Below are positions 1 to 7,368 of a stretch of 9,847 bases of DNA, piece by piece. This DNA is from Deltaproteobacteria bacterium (lineage in GTDB: Bacteria > Desulfobacterota > Desulfuromonadia > Desulfuromonadales > Geothermobacteraceae). The DNA is taken from the NCBI GenBank assembly GCA_003695205.1, contig RFIO01000308.1:1-9847 (forward strand), read 5' to 3'. Under the pieces are notes generated by a model. That model was not told where the DNA came from, did not search any database, and saw nothing but the letters and a program-made list of their open reading frames with translations. Within the stretch, counting starts at the first letter, position 1. Each line of letters begins with the position of its first letter. The position numbers were made by a program, and so were the translations under genes.

Positions 1-880
1 GGTGCTGGACCGCGTGGTGAGCACGTTCGACCTGGAAACGGTCTATGAAACGACCGACAGCGAGACGCCCCGCGCCGACGCGATCCGCCTGCTGCAGGAC
101 AACGTCGAGTTCGTGATCGACCAGGAATACGGCTTCATCGCCGTCGAGGTCTACGACCAGGACCCGGAGCGGGCGGCGGCCATGGCCAACTTCTTCGTCG
201 AGGAGCTCAACCGGGTCAACAGCGAATTGCTGTCCCAGAACGCGGCCAACTACCGGCGCTTCATGGAGCAGAGCCTGCGGGAGACCGAGGCGGCGCTGGA
301 CTCGGCGCTGGCGGCGCTGCAGCGGTTCCAGGAGCGGCACGGCGTCATCGACCTGCCGACGCAGACGCAGGCCTTCCTGCAGAACATCGCGGCGTTGCGG
401 ACCGACGTGCTCCAGGCCGAGATCCAGGCCGAGGTACTCCGGCGGCAATACGGCCCGGACAACCCGCGGGTCCGCGCGATGCAGGACGCCGCCGCCGCGG
501 CCCAGACCCGGTACGAGGCGGCGTTCCAGGGCAGCGAGCGCATGCTGCCCGTGCCGCAGACCGCCGTGCCCGAGCTGGCGCGCCAGTACGCGAAGCTGCA
601 ACAGGAGGTGCTGATCCAGGGCGAGATCCTCAAGTTCGTCCGCCCCCTCTACGAGCAGGCCCGGTTCGACGAGCAGCGCGAGAAGATGGCTGTGCAGGTC
701 CTCGACCCGGCCGTCCCACCCGAGCGCAAGGCCAGGCCCAAGCGTTCGATCATCGTCATCATGGCGACACTCTCCGCCGGGATGCTCGCGGTGCTCTTCG
801 TGCTGCTGACGGACTGGTGGCGGCGCAACTACCGGACGCTGCTCGAGCGGCTAACCACAATGGCATCCTCGCAGCCGTAA
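1..880 (+). CDS. wzz: Wzz/polysaccharide co-polymerase chain-length regulator, 5' truncated by window edge
   Basis: C-terminal 292 residues of an inner-membrane chain-length determinant (Wzz / polysaccharide co-polymerase), which controls the length of the polymer made by a Wzy-type polymerase. Numbering from the GTG at base 2, a long Glu/Gln/Ala-rich helical, probably coiled-coil, periplasmic stretch spans about residues 70-175. It includes the GNVR-type motif YGPDNPRVR at 150-158. The characteristic Pro-rich segment (LDPAVPPERKARPKR, 234-248) leads into a single membrane helix at about 249-270, followed by a short basic cytoplasmic tail. The family's N-terminal membrane helix and first Wzz segment are absent, so I read the gene as open at the left edge; the GTG is an internal Val codon, not the start. 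No tyrosine-kinase domain follows the last helix, so any kinase partner is a separate gene. GC is high (41 of 60 bases at 61-120), unlike the next gene. Confidence 0.88.
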   Translation, partial: VLDRVVSTFDLETVYETTDSETPRADAIRLLQDNVEFVIDQEYGFIAVEVYDQDPERAAAMANFFVEELNRVNSELLSQNAANYRRFMEQSLRETEAALDSALAALQRFQERHGVIDLPTQTQAFLQNIAALRTDVLQAEIQAEVLRRQYGPDNPRVRAMQDAAAAAQTRYEAAFQGSERMLPVPQTAVPELARQYAKLQQEVLIQGEILKFVRPLYEQARFDEQREKMAVQVLDPAVPPERKARPKRSIIVIMATLSAGMLAVLFVLLTDWWRRNYRTLLERLTTMASSQP

Positions 881-911
881 TTGCGAACTTGCTGCTCATA
901 GCCCCTCTTCT

Positions 912-931
912 GATCGCCCATCCGTGCGATC
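912..931. repeat. Inverted repeat (6-bp stem, 8-base loop) just upstream of the polymerase start
   Basis: GATCGC at 912-917 pairs perfectly with GCGATC at 926-931 across an 8-base loop. The right arm ends three bases before the ATG at 935. No T-tract follows, so it is not a standard intrinsic terminator. If it forms in mRNA it would sit where the ribosome loads on the polymerase gene. A 6-bp repeat can arise by chance, so its function is unproven. The rest of the 881-934 spacer shows no clear promoter or ribosome-binding motif. Confidence 0.3.
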
Positions 932-934
932 CCC

Positions 935-2386
935 ATGCCCCACCACACACATACCCTGCCTTCTACCTCTGAAGCGGCCTTTTATCGCCGGGGACTACTG
1001 ACACTCTATGCAGTACTAGGATTCAGCCTGTGTTCTCTCCTGTATCTAACCTGGAAGGCCCCAACATACCTTTCGTTTTTCCCGATTCTATTGGCAGGGA
1101 TAGGGGGACTCTGGTATTTACTTCGACATCCGTTACTTAACCTGACGTTGATCCTTTTCGGATTCATTTTAGTTGCCGACCATCAAGAAGGGATTCAAAT
1201 CACCGAAGCTATCTACGGCCTTTACTACCTCTCTTATCTGGCCTTCTGGTTCCTTTCCCGCCTATTCTTCTATAGAGATCGGGTCCTTGATACACCAGGA
1301 TCCATCGCACTCTTCCTACTCATCGTCTGGGCTACCCTGACCATTCCTCTCTCCCTCCTGTCTGGTGGCAATTCGCGCTGGATCTTTAGTGAATGGGTAG
1401 CCATGGCTACCCTGCTTTTGTACTTCCCGATTCGAGAAGGCTTCGCTCGCCACAAGCGCATGCCTGAAGTCGTCATCGCACTAGTTCTCATCATCGGGTC
1501 CATCCTGGCACTGCGTAATCTGTACGAGTACCAGCAGGGACTGAGCGACGCCACTCAGGCATGGCAAATCATCCGCGGTCGAGCCGTTACCAATGACAGC
1601 ATCCTCATGTCCATCTCGCTCATCGGGTTGATTTTTCTCCTTCATGCCGAGCGATGGCATTATCGACTGATGCTGCTTATAGCCTTCCTGCTCAACTTTG
1701 TGGGACTGTTGCTCACACAGAGCAGGGCTTTCTGGGTCACCTTCCTCCTCGGGGTAGGTTTACTCTTCGTATTCTTCGACCGACGACACAAAACCCGCCT
1801 GATCGGTCTGGTGCTCATAGGCAGCTTCGGCGCGCTCGCATTCGGAATCATATTTTTTGAGGAATATATCTCCTTGATTATAAGCGGATTAATCGAACGC
1901 ATATCTTCCCTCGGCTCAGCGGCTTCGCGTGACATCTCGCTCATCAATCGATTTTACGAAACACAGACTGTCTGGGAACGCATCATTCAGAACCCGGTGA
2001 TCGGCTATGGAATGGGCGTACCATATAGATTCTTTGATCTAACGCGCCATTCCACCGACGTAGACTCCTTCGTACACAACGGATACTTGAGCCTGTGGTA
2101 CCGCCTCGGCCTGCCTGGTCTGACCGCCATCCTCGTACTCTGGGTGTCGTCGATCTGGCAAGGATTTACCGCCTATCGGACAACTAACAGCCCCCTCTTA
2201 ACCAGGCTGTGTGGTCTTTCCACCGCCATTACACTTACTGTACTGGCCCTCCCGGCTCTTACCTCCAACCCTTTTCACCGCAATGACGGCACCTTCCTTT
2301 TTGCCCTCCTCGCCGGTATTGCAGCGGGGACCTATGAGCGCTTAAAATGCCGGGTTCCGGTTCGATCGTCGAAGGATCTGACATAA
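935..2386 (+). CDS. O-antigen polymerase/ligase family membrane protein (Wzy/WaaL-like)
   Basis: A 483-residue polytopic membrane protein with about ten to twelve hydrophobic segments from residue 20 to 465. It carries the marks of the Wzy_C / O-antigen ligase superfamily. TQSRAFW at 261-267 matches the 'T-x-S-R-[GA]' membrane-helix motif. Next comes a more polar loop (about 310-385) containing NPVIGYGMG at 353-361, and HNGYLSLWYRLGLPG at 381-395 matches the family's 'HN-x-yL...lG-lG' motif. Members either polymerise repeat units (Wzy) or attach finished polymer to lipid A core (WaaL); sequence alone does not separate these. Wzz and Wzx neighbours favour polymerase. The ATG at 935 is the only sensible start before the first helix; it has no Shine-Dalgarno and lies 54 bases after wzz. 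GC falls sharply here (26 of 60 bases at 1861-1920), as is common for serotype-specific genes. Confidence 0.85.
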   Translation: MPHHTHTLPSTSEAAFYRRGLLTLYAVLGFSLCSLLYLTWKAPTYLSFFPILLAGIGGLWYLLRHPLLNLTLILFGFILVADHQEGIQITEAIYGLYYLSYLAFWFLSRLFFYRDRVLDTPGSIALFLLIVWATLTIPLSLLSGGNSRWIFSEWVAMATLLLYFPIREGFARHKRMPEVVIALVLIIGSILALRNLYEYQQGLSDATQAWQIIRGRAVTNDSILMSISLIGLIFLLHAERWHYRLMLLIAFLLNFVGLLLTQSRAFWVTFLLGVGLLFVFFDRRHKTRLIGLVLIGSFGALAFGIIFFEEYISLIISGLIERISSLGSAASRDISLINRFYETQTVWERIIQNPVIGYGMGVPYRFFDLTRHSTDVDSFVHNGYLSLWYRLGLPGLTAILVLWVSSIWQGFTAYRTTNSPLLTRLCGLSTAITLTVLALPALTSNPFHRNDGTFLFALLAGIAAGTYERLKCRVPVRSSKDLT

Positions 2387-2432
2387 GCTGGCCGTGCATG
2401 CTTCTACTCACAGCGACCCTCTCACATCTACG

Positions 2433-3368
2433 ATGCCTGCTCCTGCTCAGATCGCGCCCTGTCCATCTTGTAAGCATCCCGATACGCACAATCTCGGTCC
2501 CATTGCCCCTGGCTTCTTCTTTGCTGGACAGCGTCTAGACCCGCCTCTTCCGGGAGGGAACTTGTATTGCTGTCCTGCCTGCTTGCTCTGCTTCCGTTTC
2601 CCTCGTCCGCCGCAGGACGTGCTTGAAGTGCTCTATAAACAAGCACCTTCCACCAACTGGATCTACGAGCAACACCATCGACCTGACTGGAACATAACAC
2701 ACGATTGGCTCTCCCGACGACATCCAGCAGGAGGCCGTATTCTGGACCTCGGCTGCTATGACGGTGCTTTTCTCGACACACTACCTCCTTCATGGCAGCG
2801 CTTCGGTGTCGAGATGAGCGAAGCCGCTCTTGCCAGAGCACGCCAGCGCGACATCACTATCCTTGGCCGGGACATCATGACCCTGCCCCCGGCAACGCTC
2901 CAGATGCACGCAGCTACGGCCTTCGACGTCATCGAGCATGTCGCGGATCCTCTCGGCTTTTTGCACCGGATGGCCGGCATCGTCTGCCCGGGAGGAACGA
3001 TTATTATCAGCACGGGAAACACTCGGGCACTACCATGGCGCCTGATGGGTAGTCGTTACTGGTACTGCACCATTCCCGAGCATATATCCTTCATCAACGA
3101 CGCATGGTGCCGATCTGCAGCTCAACAATTGAATCTACAACTCCTCGCCCTCGAAACCTATTCACATGATTCGAACGCCTCGATAGGAAAGCGGATCTAT
3201 GAGCTCGGGACCAATCTTCTGTATCGATTTGCACCCTCCGTATTTGCCCTGCTTCGCCGGATGGGATTTGGTGACAAAAACACCCGACAGCACGAGGCCC
3301 TACAATATTTCCCTCCAACCTGGAGCACGGCCCACGACCACATCGTGGCTATCTTTGCCCGACCATGA
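2433..3368 (+). CDS. Class I SAM-dependent methyltransferase with N-terminal zinc-ribbon cysteines
   Basis: About 311 residues from the ATG at 2433. An in-frame GTG at 2394 would add 13 low-complexity residues (MHASTHSDPLTST) and lies 7 bases after the previous stop; neither start has a Shine-Dalgarno, and I prefer the ATG. Two CxxC pairs (residues 10/13 and 47/50) look like a small zinc ribbon. A Rossmann methyltransferase domain of the Methyltransf_23/UbiG type follows: motif I ILDLGCYDG at about 103-111, an acidic strand end in FGVEMS, FDVIEHVADP, then CPGG and PEHISF. These are SAM-binding and family signature positions. The protein is probably cytosolic, and it sits between polymerase and flippase genes, so methylation of a sugar, sugar nucleotide or lipid-linked repeat unit is a fair inference; the actual acceptor cannot be told. 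Its stop overlaps the flippase start (ATGA), implying translational coupling. Confidence 0.85.
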   Translation: MPAPAQIAPCPSCKHPDTHNLGPIAPGFFFAGQRLDPPLPGGNLYCCPACLLCFRFPRPPQDVLEVLYKQAPSTNWIYEQHHRPDWNITHDWLSRRHPAGGRILDLGCYDGAFLDTLPPSWQRFGVEMSEAALARARQRDITILGRDIMTLPPATLQMHAATAFDVIEHVADPLGFLHRMAGIVCPGGTIIISTGNTRALPWRLMGSRYWYCTIPEHISFINDAWCRSAAQQLNLQLLALETYSHDSNASIGKRIYELGTNLLYRFAPSVFALLRRMGFGDKNTRQHEALQYFPPTWSTAHDHIVAIFARP

Positions 3369-4888
3369 AACGACGCTTCTTTGTGAACGCCGTCGTTTCG
3401 GCGGTTCAGGTCATCGTGGTGGGCGGGGCTTTCTTCCTGCTCTACCCCTTCCTGCTCCGGTCGCTCGGGGAAGATCTGTTTGGGGTTTGGGCTGTCGTCC
3501 TCGCCACCACTTCAGCCAGCGCGATAGCCAACCTGGGCTTAGCAGGCAGCACATTGAAATTCGTCGCTCAATATCTGGCCCGGAATGAGCAGGCTTACGT
3601 AGACACCCTCATCCAAACGGCCCTGCTAACGATCGGCGGTGTGCTACTGGTACTTCTCCCTCTCGCCTATCCTCTTTTCAGGTATATCCTGGCGTTCATC
3701 ATTACCCCCCGGACGCTCGTTCCCGAAGCCTTCCAGGTACTCCCCTATGCCCTTACTTCTTTCTGGCTAACGACTGTGGCGACAGTCACCCTCTCCTGTC
3801 TGGAAGGCTTCCAACGTATTGACCTGCGGGGCTATCTGACCATGGGGACGACGGCATTGTACCTTGGTCTCTGTTTCTGGCTGGTTCCAGAGCAGGGGCT
3901 CATCGGTCTGGCCCGGGCCCAGGTCATCCAGGCCGGCACGCTATGTATCGGCTCCTGGCTTCTACTGCGTCACCTCAAACCCACCCTGCCCGCGGTTCCG
4001 ACCCACTGGTCGAGACGCGGTTTCTCCGAGATGCTTGGCTACAGCATCAACTTTCAGATAAGCTCCCTGGCCCAGCTGCTTTTTCTCCCCACGACGACGG
4101 CGCTACTATCGCGCCTCGGGGGAACCGGGGTCGTCTCATACTTCGAGATGGCAAACCGTATGGTTGTGCAACTACGCGCCCTGGTCACCACCGCTCATCG
4201 TGCAATCGTTCCCGCGATTGCCAACCTGCAAGAACGTGCTCCCGAAACCATTCGGCAGCTCTACATCACCTCGATGCGGTTGTTGTTTTTCCTCGTCTTC
4301 CCGGGGCTGCCCTTCTTGATTATCCTGACTCCTCCCATCGCTGAGATTTATGTGGGAGGTTACAATGCAACCTTCATTCTCTATGCCGACCTGTTGTTGG
4401 TAGGCTGGTTCCTGAACATACTGTCGAACCCGGCTTACTTCGCCAACCTCGGCACAGGAGACTTACATTGGAACGTCATCGGCCATCTCATCATGGGGGT
4501 GATGAACGTAGGTCTCGGGTACCTGCTTGGACGTGCGTTTGGAGGCACCGGAGTCGTGTTCGGTTTTACGGTGGCGCTCCTGGCAGGCAGTGCTGCCGTT
4601 GCCATCGCCTATCAACGGCAACACCACCTTCATCTTGCCGACCTGCTCGATCCCGCAAGCTTGAGACTGGGGCTGGCCAGTCTGTTTGCTCTCGGCGTAG
4701 CCACACTCGGCTATGTCGTTCTACTCCCCTCCCTCTCGTTCTTTCCAAGGACGCTGGTGGTCTGCACCCTCTACATGAGCATTATCATCATCCCCCTGTG
4801 GCGGCATCCGGTCCGCCGGGATGCCATAAAGTGGATCCGTGCTCTTTTCCGACCCCGCGCTTCCTCATCTTCGCCCGTTGAGCCATGA
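3365..4888 (+). CDS. wzx: Wzx-type polysaccharide repeat-unit flippase (MOP superfamily)
   Basis: A 507-residue inner-membrane protein with roughly twelve to fourteen hydrophobic helices and few charged loops. The N-terminus (basic MKRRFF, a long helix, LYPFLLRSLGEDLFGVWAV around 26-44, then NLGLAGSTLKFVAQYLA at 56-72) is the usual opening of the Polysacc_synt / MATE-like MOP family. The second half begins at about 219 with the matching repeat (EMLGYSINFQISSLAQ, later GGTGVVSYFEMANRM and VPAIANL). Such proteins flip undecaprenyl-pyrophosphate-linked repeat units from the cytoplasmic to the periplasmic face. It is somewhat longer than many Wzx proteins and ends in a Ser/Pro-rich tail. The start overlaps the methyltransferase stop (ATGA at 3365-3368) and its own stop overlaps the next start (ATGA at 4885-4888), so three genes are probably translationally coupled. 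The substrate cannot be predicted. Confidence 0.88.
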   Translation: MKRRFFVNAVVSAVQVIVVGGAFFLLYPFLLRSLGEDLFGVWAVVLATTSASAIANLGLAGSTLKFVAQYLARNEQAYVDTLIQTALLTIGGVLLVLLPLAYPLFRYILAFIITPRTLVPEAFQVLPYALTSFWLTTVATVTLSCLEGFQRIDLRGYLTMGTTALYLGLCFWLVPEQGLIGLARAQVIQAGTLCIGSWLLLRHLKPTLPAVPTHWSRRGFSEMLGYSINFQISSLAQLLFLPTTTALLSRLGGTGVVSYFEMANRMVVQLRALVTTAHRAIVPAIANLQERAPETIRQLYITSMRLLFFLVFPGLPFLIILTPPIAEIYVGGYNATFILYADLLLVGWFLNILSNPAYFANLGTGDLHWNVIGHLIMGVMNVGLGYLLGRAFGGTGVVFGFTVALLAGSAAVAIAYQRQHHLHLADLLDPASLRLGLASLFALGVATLGYVVLLPSLSFFPRTLVVCTLYMSIIIIPLWRHPVRRDAIKWIRALFRPRASSSSPVEP

Positions 4889-6120
4889 GCACGTCTCCGC
4901 ACGTCGTATTATTCGACCTTTATACAGGAGGACATCATCTACAATATCTGGAGTACCTGTGTCGCTACTGGGTCCACGAGCAGATCGCTGGATGCCTGCA
5001 TCTTCTGCTTCCGGCTCATGGGCTCGACACACATCCTACGCTGCATCCGTTCCTTCTCGCGCACGCGTCTGCCGGCCTGCGTGTGACCCCTGTAACCGAA
5101 TCACTACATCTGGATCATGCGCGTCCACTGGGCTTGCTGCGCAATGATCTACAACAAGGTCGCATTCTCGCCCGCTATCTCCGCCAGATCCGTCCGGATC
5201 ATGCCGTGCTCATGCACATGGACCATCTTCAGGTATCTCTCGCAACGGATTTGCGCTTTACCTTTCCCATCCGGCTCTCCGGCATCTATTTTCGCCCGAC
5301 CGTCCACTACAGATTCTTCGTTGACCCGGCAACATCCTCTTCCTGGCGGGAGCACCTACACCACTGGCGAAAGCGTGTCTTGCTGCAGATGGCTGCCCGT
5401 AATCGGCACCTGGCCTACCTCTTTAGTCTGGACCCATACGCCGTACCCTACATAAACGCTATGACCGGCAGGCACGTCCAGGCCATTGCTTTGCCGGATG
5501 GTATTACCCTGCAACTCGGCAGCCGCACTCCTTCAGAGGTTCGCGCCGACTGGGGCGTCGAGCCAGGACGTACGGTGGCTCTCCTGTTCGGCTCGATTTC
5601 ACCTCGCAAAGGCGTATTCCAGGTTTTGGATGCCGTCCGTCTACTACCGCAGGACCTCCAACAGCGTCTATGCCTCGTCTTTGCCGGGCGTGTTTCTCCA
5701 AGAGAACGTGTGGACATCTACACAGCCTTCGAGGAAACCCGACATCACACACAAGTGCAGCTGATCATGGATGATCGTTTCCTGCCAGAGTCCGAGTTGC
5801 AAAGCCTGATTGCAGCCTCCGACGTGATGCTAATCGCCTATCAACGCCATATAGGTTCGAGCAATGCATTGATTCGAGCAGCAGCAGCCCAGGTGCCAAT
5901 CCTGGGGCAATCTTATGGCCTGATCGGTGAACAAATCCGCCGCCACGGCCTGGGGCTCGCCGTCGATACGACACAACCTGAAGCCATTGCCCAGGGCCTC
6001 GTTCAGATTCTTACCGAGGGCATCTCCGTCGACGAGAAGGCCATGCTTCAGTTTGCCCGGGCCAATGCCGTAGACCACTTTGCCAGGACACTCTTTGACT
6101 ACGTAACCCGCCCGGCATAG
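4885..6120 (+). CDS. GT-B glycosyltransferase, GT4-like, without the canonical EX7E motif
   Basis: A 411-residue protein with the two-domain GT-B layout. The N-terminal Rossmann-like half opens with VVLFDLYTGGHHLQYL (7-22), the acceptor-side glycine loop with a GGHH variant. The donor-binding half starts near 230: LLFGSISPRKG (233-243, with Arg241/Lys242 in the usual phosphate-binding place), LVFAGRV, then a segment LQSLIAASDVMLIAY and GLIGEQIRRHGLGLAVD. It should transfer a sugar from a nucleotide donor to the lipid-linked repeat unit at the cytoplasmic membrane face; donor and linkage are unknown. The two Glu of the GT4 EX7E motif align with Ile323 and Arg331 here, with GSSN between them, so it belongs to a divergent subfamily or has altered catalysis. 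The start is fixed by the ATGA overlap with the flippase. A short inverted repeat covers its stop codon. Confidence 0.83.
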   Translation: MSTSPHVVLFDLYTGGHHLQYLEYLCRYWVHEQIAGCLHLLLPAHGLDTHPTLHPFLLAHASAGLRVTPVTESLHLDHARPLGLLRNDLQQGRILARYLRQIRPDHAVLMHMDHLQVSLATDLRFTFPIRLSGIYFRPTVHYRFFVDPATSSSWREHLHHWRKRVLLQMAARNRHLAYLFSLDPYAVPYINAMTGRHVQAIALPDGITLQLGSRTPSEVRADWGVEPGRTVALLFGSISPRKGVFQVLDAVRLLPQDLQQRLCLVFAGRVSPRERVDIYTAFEETRHHTQVQLIMDDRFLPESELQSLIAASDVMLIAYQRHIGSSNALIRAAAAQVPILGQSYGLIGEQIRRHGLGLAVDTTQPEAIAQGLVQILTEGISVDEKAMLQFARANAVDHFARTLFDYVTRPA

Positions 6121-6137
6121 AAGGCCTGGCGCCTTCT
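6119..6137. repeat. Inverted repeat (7-bp stem, 5-base loop) over a stop codon and start of a spacer
   Basis: AGAAGGC at 6119-6125 pairs perfectly with GCCTTCT at 6131-6137 around the loop CTGGC. The left arm includes the last two bases of the TAG stop of the preceding glycosyltransferase. No run of T follows, so it is not a classical Rho-independent terminator; it could act as a 3'-end stabiliser, an attenuator or nothing. It opens the longest gap in the cluster (6121-6190), the place where tight gene coupling breaks. I saw no clear promoter in the rest of that gap. Confidence 0.4.
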
Positions 6138-6190
6138 CCAAGCAACCTCCCGTATCGCTTCCATCACACCCATACACACGCCTGCTGACC

Positions 6191-7360
6191 GTGACCTCCT
6201 CACCGGCTCCTGTATTCTACTTCTGCCGGATGCTACCGGCTTATCGCGTTCCCGTGTTGGAACGGCTGAATCAGCGCCTCCAGGGCCGTCTCGTGGTGTG
6301 CCACGGGCAGCCCCCCCACGCCTCTACAACTTTGATGGACGATATTCAGAGTACATTTCGACGTGAGTTTATCCCCAACTGGTGGTTTCGTGAAAGCGAA
6401 ACCTTACATGCACAACCATTCCGTCACATCTTTGAGCAATACGGTCCTCCCGAAGTCGTTCTGGCCGAAGAAAACCCACGCTCCCTGACCTTACCCTTTC
6501 TGCTCCGCTATGCACGAAAACAAGGGGCGGGGCGCGTGCTATGGGGCATCTTCTATTCGGTCTTTCGGCCTTTCTCCGGGCTCCATCCGCTCCAACGATA
6601 CCGTATCGAAATGGCCCGCAGGGTAGAAGCCTGCGCGTGTTATACGAAAGGTGTCCGAGCAGCCCTGCAACCTTATTTACCCGATGAACGGCTCTTCGTC
6701 GCACAAAACACCCTGGAAATGGATGTGCTGTTTCGCTTGCGGAAACAGCTCGAGAAAGAAGGAAAAACGGCCGTCCGCCAGCGCCTTCAACTCCCGGAAG
6801 AACACGACATCCTCGTCTTTGTCGGACAGTTGATACCCCGCAAGGGAACGCAACTCTTGCTGGAAAGCTTTGCCGCGCTTCGCGCTGAACGCCCCATGAC
6901 TCTCCTCATTATTGGAGGGGGTCCTGAACGAGAACCAATGGAACAGTGGGTCCGAGCCCGCAACCTCCCCGACGTCCATTTTTTGGGCTCTATCCCCAGA
7001 CTGGAAGATTCGGCTCCCTACCTCTATGCTGCGGATGTCATGGTCTTGCCCGGCTATGTGGGTCTTGTCATTAACCATGCCTTCGGGATGGGACTGCCAC
7101 TGGTTACTCAACATCCACCGGGGAATATCCCTTTCCACGGTCCAGAGATTGAATCGCTGGAACATGGCTATAATGGATTCATGGTTCAACGCGGCAATTT
7201 CAACGCCTTCCTCAATGCAATCCGGCTCACCCTGAAAAAACGAACCATCCTTTCGCGGAATGCCATCACGTACGCAGAGCAGCATTTGACCGTCGACCAT
7301 ATGCTCGACGGCCTGGTCGGAGCCATTTCCTATGCTGCGGCTCATCGCCCCCGATCCTGA
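6191..7360 (+). CDS. GT-B glycosyltransferase, GT4-like, with HGPE-type donor loop
   Basis: A 389-residue glycosyltransferase of the GT-B fold. The N-terminal strand and loop FYFCRMLPAYRVPVLERL (9-26) resemble the 'yR-x-P-x-L' acceptor loop of many repeat-unit transferases. The donor domain has FVGQLIPRKG (210-219, Arg217/Lys218), LLIIGGGPERE, VHFLGSIP, and then AADVMVLPGYVGLVINHAFGMGLPLV. The EX7E glutamates are replaced by Gly288 and His296, but HGPEIESL at 316-323 and NGF downstream supply a conserved-looking alternative. I know this pattern from a recurring GT4 sub-branch in polysaccharide clusters, so the enzyme is probably active. The start is a GTG at 6191 with no Shine-Dalgarno; the next in-frame ATG (residue 14) would remove the first beta strand, so GTG is preferred. 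It is the last gene of the lower-GC block and stops 8 bases before the next start. Confidence 0.83.
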   Translation: MTSSPAPVFYFCRMLPAYRVPVLERLNQRLQGRLVVCHGQPPHASTTLMDDIQSTFRREFIPNWWFRESETLHAQPFRHIFEQYGPPEVVLAEENPRSLTLPFLLRYARKQGAGRVLWGIFYSVFRPFSGLHPLQRYRIEMARRVEACACYTKGVRAALQPYLPDERLFVAQNTLEMDVLFRLRKQLEKEGKTAVRQRLQLPEEHDILVFVGQLIPRKGTQLLLESFAALRAERPMTLLIIGGGPEREPMEQWVRARNLPDVHFLGSIPRLEDSAPYLYAADVMVLPGYVGLVINHAFGMGLPLVTQHPPGNIPFHGPEIESLEHGYNGFMVQRGNFNAFLNAIRLTLKKRTILSRNAITYAEQHLTVDHMLDGLVGAISYAAAHRPRS

Positions 7361-7368
7361 GCCGGCCC

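Noticed and set aside
2..880. GTG at base 2 as the true start of the Wzz-type protein
   Set aside because: That product would lack the N-terminal membrane helix and the first part of the Wzz domain that the family needs. Truncation by the window edge is the simpler reading.
910..7357. Similar short sequences at the two edges of the lower-GC block (CTGATCGCCC at 910-919 and CTCATCGCCC at 7341-7350, each followed by CGATCC)
   Set aside because: The match is 9 of 10 bases with different spacing to the second element, and the right copy lies inside a coding region. This is too weak to call an attachment site or target duplication.
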